DNA of 5,978 bases. Source: Spirochaetales bacterium. Its GTDB lineage: Bacteria > Spirochaetota > Spirochaetia > Sphaerochaetales > Sphaerochaetaceae. The translations under genes and the position numbers were made by a program. Location: positions 1 to 5,978 of the forward strand of contig JALFRH010000203.1 of NCBI GenBank assembly GCA_022785155.1, in the 5' to 3' direction. Under the pieces are notes generated by a model. The model did no database searches. It was not told where the DNA came from and saw only the letters and a program-made list of their open reading frames with translations. This document shows, one piece after another, positions 1 through 5,970 of the stretch (the stretch's first letter is position 1; each line of letters opens with the position of its first letter).

Positions 1-1306
1 TCAGTCTGTAGATTTCACTCTTGGCTCCTACGTCTACACCCTGTGTAGGGTTATCGAACAAAAGGACCTCTGCTCCTGTGTTAAGCCATCTGGCAAGGAA
101 TACTTTCTGTTGGTTACCTCCGCTTAGGGATGCAATACCCAGGGAGCTGTTCTCTGCCTTGATCTTCAGTTTTTCTTTCTGGACCTGGTATTTTTCCAGT
201 TCTGCTTTCTCATTAATAAACTGCTTTTTCTTGGAAAGAACGTGTTCTGAGGTATAGAAGTTCTCAAGAATGGATAGATCCGGTATTACAGAATTCTCTT
301 TTCTGTTTGCAGGAAGCATGGAGACCTTGCTCTTCATGAACTTACCTATCTTTCCAGTAATCTTGGTTCCATTTACTTCTATATATCCCCCTTCATTGGG
401 AAGGACACCGAACATTGTCTGCATCAATTCGCTGGCACCGGAACCTGCAAGACCTGTAAATGCCAAAACCTCTCCCCTTCTTACAGAGAGATTGATTTTA
501 TTGAAACCATGGCCTGAGTAGTTGTGGAGACGGAGAATCTCTTCACCCAATTCCCTTGGCTCATAGTAGTCTGCATCCACATAATTCACACCTACCATGT
601 CTGAAGTAAGCTTCTGGGCATCTACATCCGCTATTCTGCCACTGGAAATATACTGGCCGTTTCTGAATACAGTATATCTATCTGCAATTGAGAATATTTC
701 AGGCATCTTATGAGAGATGAAGACAAAGCTCTTTCCTGCCTTCTTAAGTCTCCTGAGAATGGAGAAGAGATGCTCTATCTCATCATTGGAAAGGGCTGTG
801 GTAGGTTCATCCAGAATCAAAAGCTTTGCATCGGAGTATAGTGCCTTACAGATCTCCAGAAGCTGCTTCTCACTGGTTTTCAGGTTACTTACCATTTCAC
901 TGGGGTTCATATCCACCCCCAGACTCTCAAAGAGTTCTCTTGTCTTTTTTATTTGTTCCTTCTCATTGATCAGACCGAACTTATTCTTTATTTCCTTTCT
1001 AAGGAAAATATTGTCTGCAACGGAAAGGTCGTTGATCACATTCAATTCCTGATGGACAAAAGCGATTCCTGCTTTCTCCATCTCTTTGATGGTAGGAGAT
1101 GTATACTCCTTTCCCATAAATACTATTTTGCCACTATCTGCAGGTAATACTCCTGTAAGGATATTCATTAAGGTGGACTTGCCTGCACCGTTTTCTCCAA
1201 GAAGGGCGTGAACCTCCCCCTCTTCCATCTCGAAATGGACGTCACTAAGGGCTTTTGAGCCTCCGAAAGACTTGGAAATATGATTCATCTCGAGAATTTT
1301 TGCCAT
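1..1306 (-). CDS. Sugar ABC transporter ATP-binding protein, two fused nucleotide-binding domains (RbsA/MglA type), 3' end cut by window edge
   Basis: Cytoplasmic ATPase subunit that powers import of the sugar caught by the binding protein encoded just upstream. The first 435 residues are visible; RbsA-type proteins are about 500 residues, so roughly 65 are missing. Start ATG at 1306 has GGGAG six bases upstream (1313-1317). N-terminal domain: Walker A GENGAGKST (37-45), Q-loop Q86, signature region LKTSEKQ (142-148) instead of an LSxGEQQ-like motif, Walker B LLILDEP with D166/E167, H-loop H199. C-terminal domain from about residue 255: Walker A position GLAGSGASE (285-293) lacks the lysine, as is usual in this family; signature LSGGNQQ (394-400) is intact; Walker B reads LLFDNP, with N419 where the catalytic glutamate normally is; the usual EDRK motif is PANRK (332-336). 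One ATP site (N-domain Walker motifs with C-domain signature) is complete and the other looks dead. Family assignment is very secure; the sugar is unknown. Permeases are expected past position 1. Confidence 0.95.
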   Translation of the reverse strand, partial: MAKILEMNHISKSFGGSKALSDVHFEMEEGEVHALLGENGAGKSTLMNILTGVLPADSGKIVFMGKEYTSPTIKEMEKAGIAFVHQELNVINDLSVADNIFLRKEIKNKFGLINEKEQIKKTRELFESLGVDMNPSEMVSNLKTSEKQLLEICKALYSDAKLLILDEPTTALSNDEIEHLFSILRRLKKAGKSFVFISHKMPEIFSIADRYTVFRNGQYISSGRIADVDAQKLTSDMVGVNYVDADYYEPRELGEEILRLHNYSGHGFNKINLSVRRGEVLAFTGLAGSGASELMQTMFGVLPNEGGYIEVNGTKITGKIGKFMKSKVSMLPANRKENSVIPDLSILENFYTSEHVLSKKKQFINEKAELEKYQVQKEKLKIKAENSSLGIASLSGGNQQKVFLARWLNTGAEVLLFDNPTQGVDVGAKSEIYRL

Positions 1307-1327
1307 TATATGCTCCCGTTTCAAAAT

Positions 1328-1357
1328 AGACGGATGTACCTTTCGATACACCCGTCT
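1328..1357 (-). terminator. Intergenic hairpin between binding-protein and ATPase genes (attenuator or mRNA 3'-end stabiliser)
   Basis: Read on the minus strand, bases 1357-1345 pair with 1340-1328 to give a 13-bp stem with two G-U pairs and a GAAA tetraloop (1344-1341). The RNA after the stem is AUUUUGAAA, so the U-run is only four long, which suggests partial termination or protection from 3' exonucleases and not a full stop. It lies 20 bases after the binding-protein stop codon and 21 bases before the ATPase start. Such hairpins are common after binding-protein genes, which must be made in excess over transporter subunits. The structure is visible; the function is inferred. Confidence 0.7.
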
Positions 1358-1376
1358 TCAATCATCCAATTATGAC

Positions 1377-2474
1377 TTAATGTCCGAGGAATCCTTCGTA
1401 CTGATTTACGTTCTGGCGATTTACGATCCAAACTGGTTCTGTGTCGACGTCGCCGTTCTTGTAAGACCAGTTGCCACCGAGGAAATCAACCATCTTGTCG
1501 ATGACGCTCTTCATCATAGATGGGCTGAAGTATACGCTCATCATGTCATCGAAGTACTGGTTTGCAACCTTAGCCTGCTCAGCCTTTCCGCTCATGACAT
1601 CATAGAGTTCCTGCATACCGCCGATAGCAGAGATATAGACGTTGAGAGTTTCAAGCTTTGCCTTTGTTGCAGCAGAGAGTGAAGAACCTTCGATAAGGTT
1701 GAGCATACCGAATGTCATTTCATCATCCATTGAGTAGATGTAAAGGTTTGTATCTGCCTTTGCTACGATTTCGTCAAGCTTCTGCTCCAAGTAGTCATAA
1801 GCGCCGTCTGCAGACCAGTTACATACAACTGAGTATGTGTTGAAGACTGGGTCAAGCTGAGCATCTGTCCAAACTTCTGTTGTGTGGTAGCTCTTACCTG
1901 TAGCCTTATCTGAGTAGTCGATGTTTCCCTTGAGGAAGTCTCTGAAGCCTTCTTCCCTGTACTTACATACTGTACCGTTGTCGCCATAGAGAGTAACGAC
2001 TGTATCACCAGGCTTCATTCCATTCTGCTGGAGCCAGTAAGCGATACCAGCGCCACACTGCCAGTTGTTTCCAGAGTAGTTGAGGATAGCATAATCCATT
2101 GTAGACTCGATGAATCTATCGAAGGAAATGAAAGGAATATTCTCAGCATAGAGAGCTTCCTGTCCTGCAGCAGCTGAATCTTCGAGAGCCATCATGACAA
2201 CACCTGAAGCATCTCCGTTGGCGATGATAGTGTTGCACTGGTCAACCTGCTCTTCACCTGATGAAGCAGCCATGTAAACAGCCTTGATATCACCCTTTGC
2301 TGTGATCTCTTCACACTTAGCCTGAGCATAGGAACCTGCCTGAGCTGTCCAACCATGGTCTGGTGTAGGTCCGAGTACATAGATTGTCTTTTTTGCACTT
2401 GTTTCAGATGCTCCCTGTGCGAAAGCAGAGAACACTGTCACGAGAACGAGCATGAAAACAACGATCTTTTTCAT
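1377..2474 (-). CDS. Periplasmic sugar-binding protein of an ABC transporter (type 1 periplasmic-binding fold, RbsB-like)
   Basis: 365-residue secreted solute-binding protein that captures the substrate and delivers it to the membrane transporter. The signal peptide is clear: positive start (MKK), hydrophobic core about 4-16, and a signal peptidase I site A-F-A before Q20. There is no lipobox cysteine, so it should be soluble in the periplasm and not a lipoprotein. The mature protein starts with a beta strand, TIYVLGPTPDHGWT (30-43), and continues with the type 1 pattern: FDR at 118-120, matching the ligand-contacting DR of RbsB-like proteins, and DDEMTFG (250-256), matching the NDEMALG segment. 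The chosen ATG (2474) is preceded by AAGGAG seven bases away; the reading frame stays open upstream to 2567, but that would overlap the preceding gene and bury the signal peptide. It is the third gene of the operon, 46 bases after the dehydrogenase. The ligand cannot be named. Confidence 0.94.
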   Translation of the reverse strand: MKKIVVFMLVLVTVFSAFAQGASETSAKKTIYVLGPTPDHGWTAQAGSYAQAKCEEITAKGDIKAVYMAASSGEEQVDQCNTIIANGDASGVVMMALEDSAAAGQEALYAENIPFISFDRFIESTMDYAILNYSGNNWQCGAGIAYWLQQNGMKPGDTVVTLYGDNGTVCKYREEGFRDFLKGNIDYSDKATGKSYHTTEVWTDAQLDPVFNTYSVVCNWSADGAYDYLEQKLDEIVAKADTNLYIYSMDDEMTFGMLNLIEGSSLSAATKAKLETLNVYISAIGGMQELYDVMSGKAEQAKVANQYFDDMMSVYFSPSMMKSVIDKMVDFLGGNWSYKNGDVDTEPVWIVNRQNVNQYEGFLGH

Positions 2475-2481
2475 ATCTAAT

Positions 2482-2487
2482 CTCCTT
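2482..2487 (-). promoter_or_regulatory. Ribosome binding site fixing the binding-protein start
   Basis: AAGGAG on the minus strand, seven bases before the ATG at 2474. It decides in favour of that start over the in-frame ATG at 2567, which lies inside the upstream dehydrogenase gene. Confidence 0.85.
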
Positions 2488-2496
2488 TTATTTTTG

Positions 2497-2511
2497 TTGC
2501 CTAAATGGCAA
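2497..2511 (-). other. Small hairpin upstream of the binding-protein ribosome binding site
   Basis: TTGCC and GGCAA form a 5-bp stem with a five-base AT loop, in the 46-base gap after the dehydrogenase stop codon. It is too short for a terminator and has no following T-run. It could mark a processing site or 5' stabiliser that lifts expression of the binding-protein mRNA segment, but a stem this short may be chance. Confidence 0.25.
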
Positions 2512-2520
2512 TAATTACAC

Positions 2521-3555
2521 TTAAAGCTTCTCAGCCATACCGCTAATATCAGACTTCTGACAAGCAAATACGGCTCTCATGGATTTGATGATGTCTGTTG
2601 CATCGAGGATGCTTGGCCTGTCCTCCACAATAGAAGAAACAAATTCGTCGATGACACCACTGGATGCCTGCTGGGCATCGCTGTTTGACTGCATTCTATC
2701 CAAGGCAAGCTTCTCTTCCCTTCCATCGTCATGAACTATGATCAAGGAGTATTCAGGATCTGAATAAAGCTTCAGAATACCTTTCTTAAGGAAGATATTG
2801 GTGGTGTTGAACTCTGTTCCATAGCAGGTCCAGCTGGTTGTAACAGTACCAAAAGCACCATTCTTGAACCTCAATATTTCAACGGAGTTATCATCCACTT
2901 CAATTGGGGAACCATCTTCAAAGGTCTTATCCAGGACACACATTCTGGAATACACATCCTCTATCTCATCGCCCACCAAGTATCTAATAAGGTCGATCTT
3001 GTGTATTCCCAGGTCGGCCATAGAACCGAAAGCTGCAGCAGACTTCTTGAAGAACCAAGTATTCTTGCTTTTCTCTACGCTCCAGGACTCAGGTCCTCCA
3101 TGACAGAACATGGTGGAGAATGTCAGTACTTTTCCCATGCTGCCGCTGGAGATTATCTCCTTTGCCCTTCTATGAGCTGGAGTAAGGCGCTGGTTATGAC
3201 CGATCATCAAGCGTTTTCCTGCCTTCTCAGCCTCTTTTATCATGGCTTCACAATCTTCCAATGAAATGGCCATAGGCTTCTCGCAGAGTACATGCTTACC
3301 GCTTCTGAGAGCTTTGATGGTGGTTTCAGCATGGTATGCGTTGGCCACACATACGGAAACGGCATCTACACTTTCATCGGAAAGAAGTTCATCCAAAGTT
3401 CCATATACTTTGCCGCAATATTCCTTTACCAAAGCCTCTGCTCTTTCTGATACAAAATCAAAGAAACCTGCAATTTCACAGTTCTTGTTTAGACTATATT
3501 CATGTGCATGTCGCTGGCGGGCAATGCTGCCGCACCCGATTACCGCTACTCTCAT
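2521..3555 (-). CDS. Gfo/Idh/MocA-family NAD(P)-dependent sugar dehydrogenase
   Basis: 344-residue cytoplasmic oxidoreductase, a normal length for the family. An N-terminal Rossmann domain carries the dinucleotide motif G7-x-G9-S-I-A12 after the first strand (MRVAVIGCGSIA), and the family's CEKPMA motif is at 91-96, whose K93 is the conserved active-site lysine. The C-terminal alpha/beta substrate domain starts near 125; DLGIHKID (181-188) supplies the D181/H185 pair expected for catalysis. Family members oxidise a ring hydroxyl of inositols, sugars, sugar acids or glycosides to a ketone, or catalyse the reverse. The start is supported by GAGGAGG just upstream, which overlaps the stop codon of the isomerase gene nine bases away, so the two enzymes are probably translationally coupled and act in consecutive steps. 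E. coli YcjS/YcjR is a comparable enzyme pair, but identity of substrate is not implied. Family is secure, reaction direction and substrate unknown. Confidence 0.94.
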   Translation of the reverse strand: MRVAVIGCGSIARQRHAHEYSLNKNCEIAGFFDFVSERAEALVKEYCGKVYGTLDELLSDESVDAVSVCVANAYHAETTIKALRSGKHVLCEKPMAISLEDCEAMIKEAEKAGKRLMIGHNQRLTPAHRRAKEIISSGSMGKVLTFSTMFCHGGPESWSVEKSKNTWFFKKSAAAFGSMADLGIHKIDLIRYLVGDEIEDVYSRMCVLDKTFEDGSPIEVDDNSVEILRFKNGAFGTVTTSWTCYGTEFNTTNIFLKKGILKLYSDPEYSLIIVHDDGREEKLALDRMQSNSDAQQASSGVIDEFVSSIVEDRPSILDATDIIKSMRAVFACQKSDISGMAEKL

Positions 3556-3559
3556 CTTT

Positions 3560-3566
3560 CCTCCTC
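3560..3566 (-). promoter_or_regulatory. Ribosome binding site overlapping the upstream stop codon (translational coupling)
   Basis: On the minus strand the TGA stop of the isomerase gene (3567-3565) runs straight into GAGGAGG, followed four bases later by the dehydrogenase ATG. A ribosome finishing the isomerase would sit on this site, so matched translation of the two enzymes is likely. Confidence 0.8.
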
Positions 3567-4485
3567 AGATGACAAAGTTTTCCATATATCTCTTGGAAAT
3601 CCTCAGTGAATCCAAAATCTTCTCCTTTGAGCCTTCAAAGGCTTTGTCTTCGATTTCGATGACTGCATATCCTTCGTATCCGATATCTGTCAAAGCACAG
3701 GTGAACTCGTCCCATTTCACATCGCCGAAGGATGGAAGCTTCGGTGACATATAATCCAGTGGATATGCCATTATTCCATGTTCTCCAAGTTTCTCTGGAT
3801 ATAGCTTTATATCCTTGAAGTGGATATGAAACATCTTGTCCTTGAAGTCATATACAGCTTTTCTGTAATCGAGCATCTGCCAAATAAAGTGGGACGGGTC
3901 GAAGTTTATTCCAAGATTATCGCTCTTCAGGATATCGAAGACTCTTCTCCAGTTGGATGGAGATGTGAAGATATTCTGTCCTCCCGGCCACTGATCCCTG
4001 CCGAATAGCATAGGACAGTTTTCAATTGCAATCTTTACACCAAGCTCTTCGGCCTTCCTCATTATAGGAGACCAGATCTTCTCAACCAGGGAGAGGTTTT
4101 CCTCCAGGTCTTTGTTTTGATCGCGGCCAATGAAGGTTGTAACCATATTGACACCAAGCTTCCTAGTTGCCTCCAAGAGGGCATATATATGATCTATAGC
4201 TGCATTTCTCTTGTTTTCATCCGGGTCCAATGGATTTGGATAGTATCCCAGGGAAGAAATCTGAACGCCGCTCTTTTCTGCATAATCCATAATATGTCGG
4301 GCATATTCGTCATCCCTGACGACCCTCTCTGCATCGATATGGCTGACGCCTGCATATCTTCTTTCCGCCTTACCCTGAGGCCAACATGCAACTTCCACGC
4401 ATTTGAATCCCATATCATGGGCAACGTCCATCATTTCTTCATATGTCCAGCCATCAAGAATGGCGCTTAAAAAACCTAACTTCAT
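3565..4485 (-). CDS. Sugar (phosphate) isomerase/epimerase, xylose-isomerase-like TIM barrel (AP endonuclease 2 family)
   Basis: 306-residue cytoplasmic enzyme, first gene of the operon. The sequence follows the divalent-metal TIM-barrel pattern of sugar epimerases and inosose-type enzymes: first strand MKLGFLSA, GFKCVEVACWP (26-36) at strand two, IAIENCP (152-158) with metal ligand E155, INFDPSHF (193-200) with D196 and H199, HIHFKD (220-225) with H222, and VIEIED (275-280) with E277 or E279 as the last ligand. By homology these enzymes bind Mn2+ or a similar metal and move a proton beside a carbonyl, epimerising or isomerising keto sugars. The ATG at 4485 has GGGAG seven bases upstream (4493-4497). 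It is coupled to the dehydrogenase gene downstream, which suggests that it works on that enzyme's keto product or makes its substrate. Although the Pfam family name recalls endonuclease IV, a DNA-repair role is unlikely in this setting. No specific gene name is justified. Confidence 0.92.
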   Translation of the reverse strand: MKLGFLSAILDGWTYEEMMDVAHDMGFKCVEVACWPQGKAERRYAGVSHIDAERVVRDDEYARHIMDYAEKSGVQISSLGYYPNPLDPDENKRNAAIDHIYALLEATRKLGVNMVTTFIGRDQNKDLEENLSLVEKIWSPIMRKAEELGVKIAIENCPMLFGRDQWPGGQNIFTSPSNWRRVFDILKSDNLGINFDPSHFIWQMLDYRKAVYDFKDKMFHIHFKDIKLYPEKLGEHGIMAYPLDYMSPKLPSFGDVKWDEFTCALTDIGYEGYAVIEIEDKAFEGSKEKILDSLRISKRYMENFVI

Positions 4486-4502
4486 GATAAATCTCCCATT
4501 TT

Positions 4503-4524
4503 ATGAAATAACTATGAAACAACT
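4503..4524. repeat. 11-bp tandem repeat in the operon leader, possible regulator site
   Basis: ATGAAATAACT (4503-4513) is followed directly by ATGAAACAACT (4514-4524), ten of eleven bases identical, so the two copies are one helical turn apart. The first contains GAAATA, the half-site of the two palindromes at 4667-4699. It lies between the predicted operon transcription start and the first gene. It may be where the divergent repressor or a second protein acts on the operon. Confidence 0.45.
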
Positions 4525-4547
4525 ATCAGTTTTTCCTTTGCTATTTC

Positions 4548-4576
4548 ATTATAAATGCAAAGTATTATTCCCGCAA
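4548..4576 (-). promoter_or_regulatory. Predicted sigma-70-type promoter of the four-gene operon
   Basis: On the minus strand TTGCGG (4576-4571) and a perfect TATAAT (4553-4548) are separated by 17 bases. Transcription would start near 4541, giving an untranslated leader of about 55 bases before the isomerase ATG. The -10 element runs straight into TGAAATA (4548-4542), a half-site like those in the palindromes near lacI. Confidence 0.65.
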
Positions 4577-4633
4577 GAAAATCTTATTGCTCAATTATTT
4601 CTTTGTATTATAAATAAATAATTACATAAAAAC

Positions 4634-4662
4634 TTAACAAAACAAATTGGTTATATTATCAT
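4634..4662 (+). promoter_or_regulatory. Predicted promoter of the LacI-family regulator gene
   Basis: TTAACA (4634-4639) and TATCAT (4657-4662), each one mismatch from consensus, are 17 bases apart. The start would be near 4669, inside the first palindrome, giving a leader of about 80 bases. A weaker alternative is TTGCTT (4662-4667) with TACTAT (4684-4689) at 16 bases, which would also be covered by the palindromes. Confidence 0.5.
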
Positions 4663-4665
4663 TGC

Positions 4666-4699
4666 TTATTTCTGAAATAAATATACTATTTCAGAAATA
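4666..4699. promoter_or_regulatory. Pair of palindromic operators, probably for autoregulation by the LacI-family repressor
   Basis: TATTTC-T-GAAATA (4667-4679) and TATTTC-A-GAAATA (4687-4699) are each perfect 6-1-6 palindromes; the left one extends to 15 bases (4666-4680). The centres (4673, 4693) are 20 bp apart, about two helical turns, so both sites face the same side of the DNA. As a whole they also form a 13-bp inverted repeat with a 7-base spacer. They lie just after the predicted -10 box of the repressor gene, a position that blocks transcription. The central base differs from the even, CpG-centred operators common in the LacI family. Palindromy is seen directly; which protein binds is inferred from adjacency. 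Confidence 0.65.
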
Positions 4700-4747
4700 T
4701 ATTGATATTTTCTTCTTTTCGCATTAGTATCTTTATGGAGTTGAACA

Positions 4748-5764
4748 ATGAAGAGAGCAAACCTTCCAGTAAATAAAATCGCCCAGATTACAAAAGTATC
4801 TCCCACTACAGTTTCAAGAGTCCTAAACCATCCTGAACTTGTAAACAAGGAGACAAAAAACCTTATCGAGAAAGCCATTGTAGACCTTGGATACAACTTG
4901 GAGGAAGTATTACAAAAGCAGATAGACCAAAATAAGAGAGTCATAATGGCTGTGCTCCCTTCCATCGACAACCCCTTCTACAATAATGTAATGAAGGGTA
5001 TCAAGACATCGGCAAACTCCCATGATTTTGATGTTGTAATCTACCTTGGAAATATCAATAGAAACAACCTTGATCATTTCCTGGATGTAGTCAAGATGTC
5101 CAACTCCAGAGGAGTAGTATGTCTGAACAGGAAAATGGAGAAGGAAGTCGCAGATACAATAAACTCCATCGTTCCTCTTATCCAATGCTGTGAATACAAC
5201 AAGGAATCCACTGCAGAATACGTAAGCATAAACGATTATGCAGCAGCTAAGAATGCAACCGAGTATATGCTGAATCTGAACTATAGAAAGATAGCCTTGA
5301 TAAACGGCCCCTTATCTTTTAATTACGCGGAAGAGAGGCTAAGAGGTTTTGAAGCTGCAATGGAGGAGAAAGGAATTGCAGTCCCCAAAAACTGGAAGAT
5401 CTCACTGCCAGAAGTATCCTACAGTCTTGGTTACTCGGCAGCCTCCCAATTACTTGGTGCAAAGGAAAAGCCTGACGCAATATTCTGTGCCGCGGATGTA
5501 TTTGCAATATCCGTCATCAAGGCAGCAAAACGATATGGCCTGAGAGTTCCAGAGGATGTGGGAGTTGTTGGTTTTGATAACGTAGAAATGGCCTCGATTA
5601 CCATTCCTGGAATAACAACGGTAAACCAACCTGCTTACCAAATAGGGTTTACAACAGGTGAGACTATATACGAAAAGATATCAAACCCAAACTCAAAACC
5701 AAGATCAATTCTCCTAGACACAGAATTGATAGCCAGGGACTCAATAATACCACATAACCATTGA
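4748..5764 (+). CDS. LacI-family transcriptional regulator, probable repressor of the divergent sugar operon
   Basis: 338 residues, the usual size. The N-terminal helix-turn-helix is clear: VNKIAQITKVSPTTVSRVLN (8-27), containing the diagnostic VSPTTVSRVLN, then a third helix ending at Y49. The effector domain (about 64-330) has the type 1 periplasmic-binding-like fold: IMAVLPSIDNPFY (66-78), repeated sugar-regulator motifs such as DAIFCAADVFA and VPEDVGVVGFDN, and TTVNQP near the C-terminus. It should bind operator DNA as a dimer and respond to a sugar or metabolite from the neighbouring pathway. The hinge after Y49 reads NLEEVLQKQID and lacks the proline, asparagine, alanine and leucine of the usual YxPNxxAxxL hinge helix. 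The ATG at 4748 has GGAG seven bases upstream (4737-4740). The gene diverges from the operon and has paired palindromes over its own predicted start. Its stop codon adjoins a terminator serving the oncoming rRNA operon. Confidence 0.94.
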   Translation: MKRANLPVNKIAQITKVSPTTVSRVLNHPELVNKETKNLIEKAIVDLGYNLEEVLQKQIDQNKRVIMAVLPSIDNPFYNNVMKGIKTSANSHDFDVVIYLGNINRNNLDHFLDVVKMSNSRGVVCLNRKMEKEVADTINSIVPLIQCCEYNKESTAEYVSINDYAAAKNATEYMLNLNYRKIALINGPLSFNYAEERLRGFEAAMEEKGIAVPKNWKISLPEVSYSLGYSAASQLLGAKEKPDAIFCAADVFAISVIKAAKRYGLRVPEDVGVVGFDNVEMASITIPGITTVNQPAYQIGFTTGETIYEKISNPNSKPRSILLDTELIARDSIIPHNH

Positions 5765-5785
5765 AAAAGGGGGGCCTAGGCCCCC
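5764..5785 (-). terminator. Second, GC-rich terminator for the rRNA operon, at the end of lacI-type gene
   Basis: The perfect palindrome GGGGGCCTAGGCCCCC (5770-5785) folds into a strong 5-6 bp GC stem. On the minus strand it is followed by CTTTTT (5769-5764), so it fits termination of transcription arriving from the 5S rRNA side. On the plus strand what follows is AATTCATAT, a poor U-run, although it may still slow transcription leaving the regulator gene. The T-run overlaps the last base of the regulator's stop codon. Confidence 0.65.
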
Positions 5786-5815
5786 AATTCATATATAAAA
5801 CGAAGTGATACAAAC

Positions 5816-5839
5816 AAAAAAACCACTCGAAAGAGTGGT
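5816..5839 (-). terminator. Rho-independent terminator after the 5S rRNA gene
   Basis: On the minus strand ACCACTC (5839-5833) and GAGTGGT (5828-5822) form a 7-bp stem with a TTTC loop, and the sequence continues with six more T residues (5821-5816) before G. This is a textbook intrinsic terminator, 18 bases after the 3' end of 5S rRNA. Confidence 0.85.
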
Positions 5840-5857
5840 GAATAAGCAATAAAAAAA

Positions 5858-5970
5858 GCTGGCAGCGACCTACTCTCCCGCGGACGAACCGCAGTACCAT
5901 CGGCGCGAGAGCGTTTTACTTCCGTGTTCGGGATGGGAACGGGTATTTCCACTCTGCTATGGCCACCAGC
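5858..5970 (-). rRNA. rrf: 5S ribosomal RNA
   Basis: Structural RNA of the large ribosomal subunit, complete, about 113 bases, on the minus strand. Its 5' end GCTGGTGGC pairs with the 3' end GCTGCCAGC to form the nine-pair terminal helix I. The conserved internal segments are present: CCCATCCCGAACACGGAAGT for helix III and loop C, GATGGTACTGC for helix IV, and GGGAGAGTAGG near the 3' end. The exact ends are taken from helix I and could differ by a few bases. 23S and 16S rRNA genes are expected to the right, beyond the window. A T-run follows directly and two terminators lie downstream. Confidence 0.95.

Noticed and set aside
1380..1682. 100-codon open frame on the plus strand
   Set aside because: Antisense to the conserved C-terminal part of the binding protein, with no family resemblance.
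2416..2474. Lipoprotein signal on the binding protein
   Set aside because: There is no cysteine near the cleavage region; the A-F-A site fits signal peptidase I.
2475..2567. In-frame N-terminal extension of the binding protein starting at 2567
   Set aside because: It would overlap the dehydrogenase gene, put 31 residues in front of a clear signal peptide, and has no better ribosome site than the AAGGAG before 2474.
3242..3754. 170-codon open frame on the plus strand
   Set aside because: It lies antisense across the junction of two well-supported minus-strand genes and shows no recognisable domain; its existence follows from the codon pattern opposite.
4687..4699. Catabolite-repression (CcpA cre-type) site
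   Set aside because: The palindromes are odd-centred and lack the central CG that defines cre sites.
4709..4730. Promoter TTGATA / TAGTAT with 17-base spacing for the regulator gene
   Set aside because: Transcription would start at about the ribosome binding site (4737-4740), leaving almost no leader; the promoter at 4634-4662 matches consensus better.
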